This document shows positions 9,635 through 17,532 of a stretch of DNA of 64,000 nucleotides, piece after piece. The position numbers and the translations under genes were made by a program. Source of the DNA: Leptotrichia wadei (lineage in GTDB: Bacteria; Fusobacteriota; Fusobacteriia; Fusobacteriales; Leptotrichiaceae); the NCBI RefSeq assembly GCF_007990545.2, contig NZ_AP019829.2:1674001-1738000 (forward strand), given 5' to 3'. A model generated the notes under the pieces. That model was given only the letters and a program-made list of their open reading frames with translations. It did no database searches and was not told the DNA's origin. Numbering within the stretch: position 1 is the stretch's first letter; every line of letters starts with the position of its first letter.

Positions 9635-10594
9635 ATGAAAAATACAGGAATACATCACGTTTCAGTATTAGGAAGCGATATTAGAAAAGCATATAATTTT
9701 TATCATAATATTTTAGGATTAAAATTGATTTTGAAAACTGTCAATCAGGATGATTCAAATATGTATCATCTGTTCTTTGGGGATGAAACAGGGCGTGAAG
9801 GTACAGAATTTACAGTTTTTGAAATGAAGGGGGCAAGAGAAAATAAATTTGGGACAAATGCGATTGAAAGAACTATGTTTTTGGTTCCGTCTGAAGAATC
9901 TTTGTACTTTTGGGAAAAAAGGCTGGATGAGTTCGATGTGCTTCATTATGGAATCGAAGAATACAATAATCAGAAAATTCTGAGATTTGAAGATGAAGAT
10001 GGTCAAAAGCTGGGGTTTGTTTACAGAAATGAAAAAATTGGGGAAATGAATCCTTTTGTTAAGGAAGGAATACCGAAAGAACATGCTATCTTAGGAATTG
10101 GAGATGTTTATTTGCGTATAAGATACACAGAGCCGACTCAAAAAATACTTGAAGATTATTATGGATTCAAAAAATATGGCAAAACAAAATTTTACGACTG
10201 GAAAATAAGTCTTTTTAAATCTGAAAACAGTCCATTCAAACATGAGATACATATTATCGAAGATAAGGATTCCGCTGTGGAAAGAAATGGTGTTGGTGGT
10301 ATTCATCACATTGCGTTCGGTGTGGAAAGTTTGGATGATTTGGAAGAATTACAGCAAAAAATTGATGAAAAAAATTATTTAAGTTCAGGAACAAAAAACA
10401 GGGAATTTATGGTTTCAACTTATTTCAGAGAATCAAACCATCTTCTATTTGAAACTGCGACTCCACTTGACAGAAGTTCAAAGGATTTGCCTGAACAAGG
10501 ACAAGACTTCGATGAAATTCCATTATTTTTACCGGAATTTTTGGAAAGAAAAAGAGAAAGAATTGAAAAAAATCTAAACTTTAAATTTCAATAA
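9635..10594 (+). CDS. VOC-family ring-cleaving dioxygenase-like protein (MhqO/MhqA type)
   Basis: 319 residues with two vicinal-oxygen-chelate modules: the first begins IHHVSVLGSDIRKAYNFYHN, the second carries GGIHHIAFGVES near residue 222. Metal ligands would be the His of HHV, the His of HHIAF and a C-terminal Glu in HLLFETATP. The family includes MhqO, induced by methylhydroquinone and thought to open quinol rings. The neighbours (HxlR regulator, MhqD-like hydrolase, flavin monooxygenase) support quinone/electrophile detoxification, but the substrate is inferred. The AAAGAGGTC region upstream serves as ribosome site. Confidence 0.85.
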   Translation: MKNTGIHHVSVLGSDIRKAYNFYHNILGLKLILKTVNQDDSNMYHLFFGDETGREGTEFTVFEMKGARENKFGTNAIERTMFLVPSEESLYFWEKRLDEFDVLHYGIEEYNNQKILRFEDEDGQKLGFVYRNEKIGEMNPFVKEGIPKEHAILGIGDVYLRIRYTEPTQKILEDYYGFKKYGKTKFYDWKISLFKSENSPFKHEIHIIEDKDSAVERNGVGGIHHIAFGVESLDDLEELQQKIDEKNYLSSGTKNREFMVSTYFRESNHLLFETATPLDRSSKDLPEQGQDFDEIPLFLPEFLERKRERIEKNLNFKFQ

Positions 10595-10633
10595 AATTAT
10601 AAAAAAGAAAAAATAAGAAGAGGTGCATTTAAA

Positions 10634-11196
10634 ATGGAACAGACAATTTATTTGTACTGTTTCACGGAACTTGCGGAAATGAAAGCGACTTGCTGTTTTT
10701 AACTGGCGAACTGGACTCCCATGCAAGTGTAATCAGCTTTTTAGGAAATGTTGGAATTGGAAAAAATAGAAGATTCTTTAATCCGCTTATAAACGGAAAA
10801 GTCGATAAAAAAGATTATTCAGAAAGAATTGATGAATTTCTAAAAAACTGGGATTTAATGGATATTTCAAAATATAAAAATATAACATTCATCGGATATT
10901 CCAACGGAGCAAACTTTACTCTCGGACTTTTGGAAAAACGTCCGGATATTGCCAATACAACTATACTCTTACATCCATCAAATTTCGATTGGCAATTTAC
11001 GAAAAAGCCTGAAAAAAATAAAATTATTGCTACAACAGGCGCTTTAGATTTAATGGCTCCAGCCGCAGATGTAGTAAAATTAAAAAATCAGCTTTCAGGC
11101 ATTGGTTATGAAGAGTTTCAGATAATAATGCTAGATAGCGGACACGAAATAACTAATGAAGAAATCGAAAAATTAAAAGAAATTTATAAAAAATAA
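10634..11196 (+). pseudogene. MhqD-like alpha/beta hydrolase (carboxylesterase), 5' end disrupted
   Basis: From about 10636 the frame encodes an alpha/beta hydrolase of the phospholipase/carboxylesterase family: LFHGTCGNESDLL oxyanion region, nucleophile elbow GYSNGAN, catalytic Asp in ALDLMAPA and His in DSGHEIT. The only start with a good ribosome site (GAGGTG, ATG at 10634) is in a different frame and stops after 22 codons. The true frame has a stop at 10630-10632 and no good start before TTG at 10690, which lies past the oxyanion motif. A deletion has therefore removed or shifted the first codons. The product is probably inactive unless a reading error explains it. Confidence 0.75.
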
Positions 11197-11232
11197 AATT
11201 TAAATAAAAATGAAAAAAGGAAGTGAATTAAT

Positions 11233-12285
11233 ATGTTAGAATTAGGAATAAGCTCATTTGGAGAAACTACACCGCTTGAAGGAAGCAAAAAAGTAATTTC
11301 ACACGATGAACGTATAAGAAATATGATTGAAGAAATTGAACTTGCTGATAAATTGGGACTAGATATTTATGCAATTGGAGAACATCATCGTCCTGACTTT
11401 GCTGTATCAGCTCCAGAAATAGTACTTGCCGCAGGAGCAGTCAACACAAAGCACATAAAACTTTCAAGTGCCACAACAAATATTTCCTCCAACGATCCGA
11501 TAAGAGTTTTTCAAAACTTTGCAACAATAGACGCCATCTCAAACGGACGTGCTGAAATTATGCTTGGAAGAGGCTCTTTTACAGAATCATTCCCGTTATT
11601 TGGCTATAATCTTGAGGATTATGAAGAATTATTTGAAGAAAAAAAGGAAATGCTCCTTGAAATAAACGAAAATGAAATTTTGAACTGGAAAGGTGAAAAA
11701 TTTACCCACGATGTTGATAATAAAGGTGTTTACCCACGCCCTGTCAATGAAAAACTGCCAATTTGGATAGCAACTGGCGGAAGCATAGATTCCACATTAA
11801 AAATCGCCGAAAGGGGACTTCCTATTGTATATGCAATTATCGGAGGAAATCCATTGGCATTCAAAAAATTAATCGAACTTTACAGAGCATTCGGAAAGGA
11901 AATCGGTCATAGTTCTGAAAAATTAAAAGTTGCAGCACATTCTTGGGGATTTGTGTGGGATACAACTGAAGAAGCCATAGAAAAATATTTCTGGCCTACA
12001 AAAACTCTTGTGGATCAAATCTCAAAGGAACGTCCACATTGGATTCCGTTAAGCAAGGAAAGATACCTAAATTCAGTAGGCCCTGACGGAGCAATGTTCG
12101 TAGGCTCTCCAGAAGATGTTGCAAATAAAATGATTAAAGTAATTGAAGAGCTGGGATTAAACAGATTTATGCTACATTTGCCTGTTGGTTCAATGCCTCA
12201 CGAAGAAGTTCTGAAATCAATAAAACTTTATGGAGAAAAAGTTGTTCCGATTGTTAGGAAATATTTTGAGAAAAAAGAAAAATAA
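11233..12285 (+). CDS. LLM-class flavin-dependent oxidoreductase (luciferase-like monooxygenase)
   Basis: 350 residues forming a bacterial-luciferase-type TIM barrel: LELGISSFGETTP start, GEHHRPDFAVSAPE motif near residue 57, SSATTNISSNDPIRVFQ and GRAEIMLGRGSFTESFPLFGY, which is the flavin-binding signature of the family. It would use reduced FMN supplied by another enzyme; the substrate is unknown. It is the last gene of the presumed electrophile-detoxification operon (36 nt after the broken hydrolase), preceded by a GGAAGTG ribosome site and followed by a strong terminator. Confidence 0.88.
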   Translation: MLELGISSFGETTPLEGSKKVISHDERIRNMIEEIELADKLGLDIYAIGEHHRPDFAVSAPEIVLAAGAVNTKHIKLSSATTNISSNDPIRVFQNFATIDAISNGRAEIMLGRGSFTESFPLFGYNLEDYEELFEEKKEMLLEINENEILNWKGEKFTHDVDNKGVYPRPVNEKLPIWIATGGSIDSTLKIAERGLPIVYAIIGGNPLAFKKLIELYRAFGKEIGHSSEKLKVAAHSWGFVWDTTEEAIEKYFWPTKTLVDQISKERPHWIPLSKERYLNSVGPDGAMFVGSPEDVANKMIKVIEELGLNRFMLHLPVGSMPHEEVLKSIKLYGEKVVPIVRKYFEKKEK

Positions 12286-12297
12286 TAAAATATATTT

Positions 12298-12336
12298 AAA
12301 AGCCTTCTGGAGAAAAATTTTCAGAAGGTTTTTTTA
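12298..12336 (+). terminator. Rho-independent terminator of the detoxification operon
   Basis: GCCTTCTG (12302-12309) pairs with CAGAAGGT (12322-12329), flanked by A and T runs that extend the stem, and followed by seven Ts. The right arm overlaps the end of the convergent flavodoxin-fold gene, so the two genes are packed tail to tail. Confidence 0.85.
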
Positions 12337-12950
12337 AACAATTCCCTTACTCTCAAATTATTTTTTCTACCTTTTAAAATCCATGAAATTGTGGCTTGAA
12401 AAAAATACAGGCTTTTTAACCAGTTTGGATTTACATAAATATCCTCATCACTTTTTAAAGTTAGAATATTAGCAGAAAATTTATCTAACACTTTACCTAA
12501 ATTTTTTAGCGGTCCTCGCCCCAATGGATATTTTTTCAAATGTGGCAACAATTCCCCTGCACCTACACCAATTCCTTGTCCCCAGTCTGCCTTAATTTTC
12601 TCACACCAATTTTTCATCTGCAAAATTGGCAACCGATTTTGCTTACCTTCATAAAATCCATTATTCACTATGCAATAAATTTTAGTTCCAGATTTTATAA
12701 CTTTTTCTCTTTCAAATTCTACAAGTAATTTTAACAAATTGGATGGAATCCCATCAACATACAAGGGAAAGAGAAATATTAAAATATCGCTACTATGAAT
12801 TTCATTTTTAATTTTATTATCTAATCTAACAGAAATTGAATAATATTTTTTTATTTCATTTTCCTTAAGCAAGGATAAAATATAATTTCCTAATATTTCA
12901 GAATTACTTTTGCCTGCTTTTGGACTTCCGTTTATTATACTAATTTTCAT
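12321..12950 (-). CDS. Flavodoxin-fold NAD(P)H-dependent oxidoreductase-like protein
   Basis: 209 residues starting MKISIINGSPKAGKSNSEIL, the FMN-phosphate loop of NADPH-dependent FMN reductases/flavodoxins. A second flavin-contact region, IFLFPLYVDGIPSNLLKLL, sits at about residues 58-76. The ATG follows a GGAG ribosome site and lies 10 nt after the true end of the upstream flavodoxin-like gene, so the two form a pair. Substrate and partner are unknown. The C-terminal extension (about residues 165-209) is basic and hydrophobic and might associate with membranes. Confidence 0.8.
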   Translation of the reverse strand: MKISIINGSPKAGKSNSEILGNYILSLLKENEIKKYYSISVRLDNKIKNEIHSSDILIFLFPLYVDGIPSNLLKLLVEFEREKVIKSGTKIYCIVNNGFYEGKQNRLPILQMKNWCEKIKADWGQGIGVGAGELLPHLKKYPLGRGPLKNLGKVLDKFSANILTLKSDEDIYVNPNWLKSLYFFQATISWILKGRKNNLRVRELFKKTF

Positions 12951-12960
12951 ATCTATTCTC

Positions 12961-13499
12961 CTAATCTTCTAAAAATGAAACTTTAAAAGTTTTCACATCT
13001 AAATTTACGCTATTAGCCTTTACTATTTCTTTAGCGGCTGTCTTTTCATTTGGCAACAAATGTTCCCCATAAAATATACATTTAAGTCAAATTTTGTTTT
13101 ATTTCGTGTAATATGATGCATCTCTTTATTTTTGAATTTAAAAAATGGTAATAAATATGGAATTGTCCTATCTAGCACATTTTTTACAAATGGACTGTAA
13201 GAACCATAGACACATTGACTTATAATCACAACTTTATCTGCTTTTGAATATAATTTTGCTAAACTTTCATATCCATCCCTAATTTTACACTTCCCTGGGG
13301 TTTTAATCCAGCATTCAAAACAACCCATACAGCTTTTAATCCTACCGCTGTCACAAATTATAGATACATCTTCATCAACTATTATTTTCTTTTGATTTAT
13401 GCTGTCTTTTATTTTATCCGTAATTTTTTCCTTTTTTTCAATTTTCCACTTTAAATTTTCCAATTTTTCATCGTCTAAATCGTGTATAATTAATTCCAT
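12961..13499 (-). pseudogene. Flavodoxin-family protein with CxxCxxC motif, frameshifted near the 3' end
   Basis: The frame starts at ATG 13499 behind a GGAAGGTGAG ribosome site. It has the flavodoxin-like iron-sulfur/FMN signature SCMGCFECWIKTPGKC and QCVYGSYSPFVKNVLDR. As read, translation stops at 13023 after the tail ICCQMKRQPLKK. In the +1 frame the sequence continues sensibly (YGEHLLPNEKTAAKEIVKAN, then a further 16 residues ending SFLED) to a TAG at 12961-12963, just before the next gene. One T is missing from a T run near 13066-13073. It may be a recent lesion, an error or a phase-variable tract. Confidence 0.75.
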
Positions 13500-13604
13500 A
13501 TTTCTCACCTTCCATAAATATATTAAAATCTATCTAAAATTTAACTGCTAAATATTAACAATTTAAGTTTCAAAATCGTACAATAACCAGCAACTTTCAA
13601 TTCT

Positions 13605-13697
13605 ATGATAAAACTGTCTTAAAATAAAACTCAAACGCATAACTATTTTACTAAAATCTTAAATTTATATAATTTTTAATAGTTTTATTTAAAATGG
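13605..13697 (-). repeat. Dispersed intergenic repeat, copy B (inverted)
   Basis: Read on the minus strand, this segment (ACTATTAAAAATTATATAAA and onward) matches 36395-36482 over about 90 nt, including the GAGTTxxxTTTTAA tail. No reading frame is present. It lies between the TetR gene and the flavodoxin pair. Confidence 0.6.
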
Positions 13698-13716
13698 ATT
13701 CGAATATATTTTAAGA

Positions 13717-14319
13717 TTACTTCGCTATACAAACTGATTTTATTATTTCCTCTATTTTTTCTTCCCAGCTTTCAGAATACTTTATATCATTTGTAATCAT
13801 TATTGTTGTCAATCCTTGTACCAACGCCCACATTGCTATAATTTTATCTTGCATAGCCTGATTTGGCACTCCCATTTTTTCAAGTATTTTAATTGCCTCC
13901 ATTTTTAATATGCTAAAAGCTTTTTCATTATTATTTTCTATTTTTGAAAACTTTGAGAATAAATCTATTTTCATATTTTTTCTTGAAACCATAAAATGAT
14001 AGTATCTGTGATTTCCACAAAAAAACATAACGTACGTTTTTCCTAATTTTACCAACAAATCCTCTTGATTTTCATATTTTTTCCTCGTTCTATCAAGTTC
14101 CGCCGCCAATATTCCCCATATATAATCGCTCATTGCGTAAAGCAAATCGCTTTTTTTCTTAAAGTATGTATATGGTGCCGCATTACTTACTCCGCACATT
14201 TTAGCTACTTTTCTTAAAGATAATTTTTCTTCTCCTTCTTCATTTATCACCTCTATCCCTTTTTCAATCAATTCTTCCCGTAAATTCCCATGATGGTAAC
14301 TTTTTTTAATTTTTTCCAT
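13717..14319 (-). CDS. TetR/AcrR-family transcriptional regulator
   Basis: 200 residues from the ATG at 14319, which follows AGGGGGAAT. The N-terminal helix-turn-helix is typical (SYHHGNLREELIEKGIEVIN, then LSLRKVAKMCGVSNAAPYTYF at about residues 33-53). A C-terminal ligand/dimer domain (TetR_C type) follows. A longer GTG start lies inside the promoter and is unlikely. The promoter contains a 9-bp inverted repeat, so it is probably autorepressed. Its other targets are not evident; the flavodoxin-fold pair downstream on the same strand is the nearest candidate. Confidence 0.9.
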   Translation of the reverse strand: MEKIKKSYHHGNLREELIEKGIEVINEEGEEKLSLRKVAKMCGVSNAAPYTYFKKKSDLLYAMSDYIWGILAAELDRTRKKYENQEDLLVKLGKTYVMFFCGNHRYYHFMVSRKNMKIDLFSKFSKIENNNEKAFSILKMEAIKILEKMGVPNQAMQDKIIAMWALVQGLTTIMITNDIKYSESWEEKIEEIIKSVCIAK

Positions 14320-14354
14320 ATTTAAATTCCCCCTAACTTTCATTATCTTATCAC

Positions 14355-14390
14355 TGTAAAGATTATACACCCAAATCTTTACACTGTCAA
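14355..14390 (-). promoter_or_regulatory. Consensus promoter and operator of the TetR gene
   Basis: Minus-strand TTGACA (complement at 14385-14390) and TATAAT (complement at 14362-14367) are separated by exactly 17 nt, a perfect sigma-70 consensus. The inverted repeat TGTAAAGAT (14355-14363) / ATCTTTACA (14375-14383) overlaps the -10 and spacer, the usual position for an autorepressor operator. Confidence 0.85.
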
Positions 14391-14930
14391 GTTTGTTTTA
14401 AAATTTTATTACTTCTTTTTACCTGGGCTTAGTACAAATAAATATTTTTATAAAATTTATTGGATAAAAAATTATTTTAAAAACTCAAATTATATGCAAT
14501 ATAGAAAAAAATAACCGCTGTCTTTTACAACAACGATTATTTGAAAATATAGCTTTGTTTTTTTATAATTTCTATTTTTCAGTCTAATAGCAAATTGTAT
14601 TCTATTTCTTTAATATATTTCTCTAAACTCTTCATCCCATTTAAATATTTCTTCTAAAATATTCGTCTATTTTAATGTATCTATAAGAAATCATAACCTC
14701 AACAGAAAATTTATTTTTTCATCAATATGGCTGATACTTTTTTTATATGTCGGTATTTAATTTCTTTTATTTTTCCTTCTTCTAACAATTATAAAATTAA
14801 TATTTTAAATTCATCTATTTACTTTTTCCATCTCTTGTTCATCATCAAATTACTTTTCTTAAACTATGTTTTAACAAATAGAAAACAAGTTTTCAAATTA
14901 TTTGTCCAAGATTTTGGGTACACTCCAATT
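14391..14930. other. Noncoding, eroded stretch
   Basis: No intact gene is visible. An imperfect hairpin lies near 14509-14545 (AAATAA...TTATTT arms). On the minus strand near 14583-14640 a short run reads like the end of a protein (MKSLEKYIKEIEYNLLLD then stop), and fragments of similar character occur to about 14730. It looks like decayed coding sequence downstream of the putative immunity gene. Confidence 0.45.
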
Positions 14931-15431
14931 CTATTTATCTATATCATATTCAGTTACTATCTCTTTATTTAAATCAGGCTGGGTTTCTAAAAAATTTATC
15001 CATCCAATCAACGTTTCATAAAAGCATTCAAACGGAATTATATCATAATCTCCGTATTTTTCATAATCATATAAAAAATAAAGTAAAACACCTTCTTTTC
15101 TTATTTCTGCTCCAAACCCTTCCCCCATTTCTAAAAAGAAGTTTTCTGATACTCCTGACTTAATTTTCTCCACTTCTTCTATGCATTTTTTTAATGGGGG
15201 AATTATTGAAAAATAGCTATCATATCCACCATCAAAAAGCACATTGTATAAGTAATTTTTATAATTAAAATTTAATTGTATTTTTTTTTCTCCAAAAAAA
15301 TATTTTACAGATTCTTTTAAATATCCTGAATAGTCTCCTATAAAGAATGAAGCTATCACAGGCACTACAGTTTTGTTATCTTCCCATCCTCCTATTTCCC
15401 AATTAAATTTAATTCTTATTTTTCTGTTCAA
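14931..15431 (-). CDS. Putative immunity-type protein, family not recognised
   Basis: 166 residues, acidic and aromatic-rich (IKFNWEIGGWEDNKTVVPVI start; FLYDYEKYGDYDIIPFECFY near residue 120). No transmembrane segment or signal is seen. The start is TTG, chosen because AAGGAGG lies 9 nt upstream and no ATG is suitably placed. It begins 18 nt after the stop of a toxin-like C-terminal fragment, which is the classical toxin-tail/immunity order of polymorphic toxin loci. The immunity role rests only on this context, size and acidity. Confidence 0.6.
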   Translation of the reverse strand: MNRKIRIKFNWEIGGWEDNKTVVPVIASFFIGDYSGYLKESVKYFFGEKKIQLNFNYKNYLYNVLFDGGYDSYFSIIPPLKKCIEEVEKIKSGVSENFFLEMGEGFGAEIRKEGVLLYFLYDYEKYGDYDIIPFECFYETLIGWINFLETQPDLNKEIVTEYDIDK

Positions 15432-15449
15432 TTTTAATTGCCTCCTTAT

Positions 15450-15629
15450 TTATCTTTTGGGGTATGCTGTTGCATTTGGATTTCTGTTTGTAGGTTCATA
15501 TCCTCTTACTTCAATACCACTTGGGGTTATTCCTTTCCACATTAAAGACCCTTGGTTATTATTATATAAAATTCTATTCTGATATGCACTATCAAATTCA
15601 TACTTAACTATATCACAATTTTCAATATT
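15450..15629 (-). pseudogene. Orphan C-terminal fragment of a toxin-like protein
   Basis: A 59-codon open stretch without a start codon ends at TAA 15450-15452. It reads NIENCDIVKYEFDSAYQNR, then a Gly/Trp-containing segment (GSLMWKGITPSGIEVRGYEP) and ends NPNATAYPKR. The compact, glycine-punctuated tail followed at once by a small acidic gene with its own strong ribosome site resembles a polymorphic or contact-dependent toxin C-terminus. The toxin family is not identified. An in-frame stop at 15630-15632 marks the upstream limit. Confidence 0.5.
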
Positions 15630-15793
15630 TTATGTTAAAGCAGACTCAGGTTATTAGTAAAGCTGTTTTGCATTCTGTGAAACATTAGATTATTTTTCTA
15701 AAATATTTTAAAATATCTTGACGATTTGAGGATGTTATTTTTAATATATTTGTCTATTCAATAAAGTTCTTATTTGGTAAATTTTCAAATCCC

Positions 15794-15825
15794 CTTCAGA
15801 AACTTCTAATCTTCAATTTCTGAAG
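15794..15825. terminator. Inverted repeat after the 15855 gene, possible terminator
   Basis: CTTCAGAAA (15794-15802) and TTTCTGAAG (15817-15825) form a perfect 9-bp stem with a 14-nt loop, 30 nt beyond the end of the minus-strand gene. There is no long T run, so it may be a weak or factor-dependent terminator. Confidence 0.5.
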
Positions 15826-15854
15826 AAACAGCATTATCTTTATATTATAAAAAA

Positions 15855-16307
15855 TTAATCTTCCAATAGTCCAAGCCTTTCCTTATATTCTTCAAGTTCT
15901 ATTTGTAAACTTCCTTCTATGTAAATTCTATCTCCTTTTTTTAGATTCATATCCTTTTCCATATCCAGAATTATATCCCTGTTTACAATGGAGTTTTTTG
16001 CATAATAAGTAAATTCATTTATGACTTCTGTTATTTCTACTACTGCTGCTATCCCATCATATCCATTTTTTTGTATATACATTAATTCTTCATCTGTTCT
16101 CTCAAATTCTGTTATCCACGATATAAACAGATTTCCTTCTATTATGTCCCCTATCTTTCTTTTCATACTTATATTGTTCATCATAAAAACATCTTCTGAA
16201 AATTCCATGAAATATATACCAAATTTTTTTCCATCATCTATTTTTTTTACCCTTAACCACCTTTCATCAAAATCTGCTTCTATTTTTTTTATTATAAATT
16301 TTTCCAT
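15855..16307 (-). CDS. Hypothetical cytosolic protein
   Basis: 150 residues from the ATG at 16307, which has a perfect AGGAGG site; a TTG 21 nt upstream is less likely. The protein is charged, without signal or membrane segments (MEKFIIKKIEADFDERWLRV start; ITEVINEFTYYAKNSIVNRD in the middle). The alternating short hydrophobic/charged pattern suggests beta strands. It follows the lipoprotein gene by 30 nt and is probably co-transcribed. No family is recognised. Confidence 0.7.
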   Translation of the reverse strand: MEKFIIKKIEADFDERWLRVKKIDDGKKFGIYFMEFSEDVFMMNNISMKRKIGDIIEGNLFISWITEFERTDEELMYIQKNGYDGIAAVVEITEVINEFTYYAKNSIVNRDIILDMEKDMNLKKGDRIYIEGSLQIELEEYKERLGLLED

Positions 16308-16337
16308 TTTTATCCTCCTGTCCTCCAACTTATTTTA

Positions 16338-16715
16338 CTAGACTTTAAAAGGCATCATAGATTGCATTTTCCCATCATATATTATTACTTTTAAACCTTC
16401 TCTCAGTTTTTTCTTGTTCCCCTCAATAAAAAAAGAGAGCAGAAGCATGAACGTCTCTAACTTTCTACCAAGGTTCTCGCTGAAATACTTTGACTTATAT
16501 TCTATAGATTTTTTTGGTTTCAGAAGAAAAGCTCTACCTTTTGAAAAGGGCTTATAATAGACTTCCATATTTATATCAAAATCTTCCTTGCTCAATATCA
16601 AGTTATATTCTGTCTTAAAAAAATTATGTATCCGATTAAATTCTTTTTCTTTTAGGTCTTTGTCACTCCTAAGATCAATACAGGAAAGGAGCAGGGAAAA
16701 AATGGAAAATACCAA
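16338..16715 (-). CDS. Small lipoprotein, apparent frameshift in the signal peptide
   Basis: The 125-residue frame begins with a hydrophobic segment ending in the lipobox LLLSC (Cys about residue 12), followed by a charged domain rich in Lys/Glu, so it is a probable lipoprotein. The only start in this frame is a TTG without a ribosome site. An ATG at 16737 in another frame encodes MKISKIV and leads into the hydrophobic stretch if two bases are added in the T run opposite 16714-16718, giving a complete signal peptide. A small lesion or slippage tract is therefore likely. Function unknown; it forms a pair with the next gene. Confidence 0.6.
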   Translation of the reverse strand: MVFSIFSLLLSCIDLRSDKDLKEKEFNRIHNFFKTEYNLILSKEDFDINMEVYYKPFSKGRAFLLKPKKSIEYKSKYFSENLGRKLETFMLLLSFFIEGNKKKLREGLKVIIYDGKMQSMMPFKV

Positions 16716-16737
16716 AAACTATTTTTGATATTTTCAT

Positions 16738-17205
16738 TACTTAACTATACCAAAAATTTTGACCTACTTTTAAAAACATAAATTATCCTTTCTTTTAAAT
16801 GTTTTTTTACATTCATTCGTACTCATAATATTTAACTTGCTATATATTTTTTTTATTATACCACATTTCTTTATAATTGTATATTTATGCTTTATGTTTT
16901 TAGACTTTCAAACCTTTACTGCAAGATAAGATTTTGCGACAACAAGCAATCCTGTGAAAGTAAAAAAGAAAAAACATAGTAATTATGAAAAAATATTTAT
17001 TAATCAAAATATCTAAAAAATAATTTAGTTGAATGATTATAAACCAATTATCAAACAACCTTATTATAAAAAATTATTCCTATTTTTAAGCGGGGTTTAA
17101 TATAAAAATTCTTATAAAATAAAAAAGAGAGCGTCTAAATGCACCCTTTTCCATTATTTTCTGACAATAATCAGTTTATATTAAAACTTAATTTCACAAT
17201 AAATT
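16738..17205. other. Intergenic region upstream of the lipoprotein gene
   Basis: About 470 AT-rich bases without a gene. An extended -10 (TGG-TATAAT on the minus strand, complement at 16855-16863) could start the lipoprotein transcript. Near 17085-17107 a degenerate AAGCGGGGTTTAATATA motif resembles elements at 48806-48828 and 48859-48882. Confidence 0.45.
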
Positions 17206-17358
17206 TTATTTCTTTACTTTTTCCACATCTTCTTTTTTCTTTAAATTTTTATCTCTTTCTTTATCTTCCTCCTGTTTTACTCCCCACGCTTCAGGCTTAG
17301 GCACACAAATCGGACGTCCTTCTGGCAGCATATCCCATATTTTTTTTAATATTCCCAT
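17206..17358 (-). CDS. Small uncharacterised protein (50 residues)
   Basis: ATG at 17356-17358 behind an AGAGGTG ribosome site (8-nt spacing) opens a 50-codon frame. The N-terminal half is hydrophobic/aromatic (MGILKKIWDMLPEGRPICVP) and the C-terminal half is almost purely Lys/Glu/Asp. The composition contrast, good ribosome site and non-random codon use argue for a real small gene. It is upstream of nothing obvious on its strand and downstream of holA by about 175 nt. No family recognised. Confidence 0.6.
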   Translation of the reverse strand: MGILKKIWDMLPEGRPICVPKPEAWGVKQEEDKERDKNLKKKEDVEKVKK

Positions 17359-17532
17359 TAGAAATACACCTCTTTTATGTTTACTTTCAAATATTATTCG
17401 TATTCTTTAATTTTTTTGTTGAAATTCTATCAGTTGTAGTTAAAATAGCTTTTAAGCAATCTATTTATAAATCAATTATTTAAACATCTTTGTTCGATGT
17501 TTATATTTATTCATATTTTAGGATTTCTAAAA

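Noticed and set aside
12540-12728. Plus-strand frame opposite the flavodoxin-fold gene
   Set aside because: It is a shadow of the minus-strand gene without a ribosome site.
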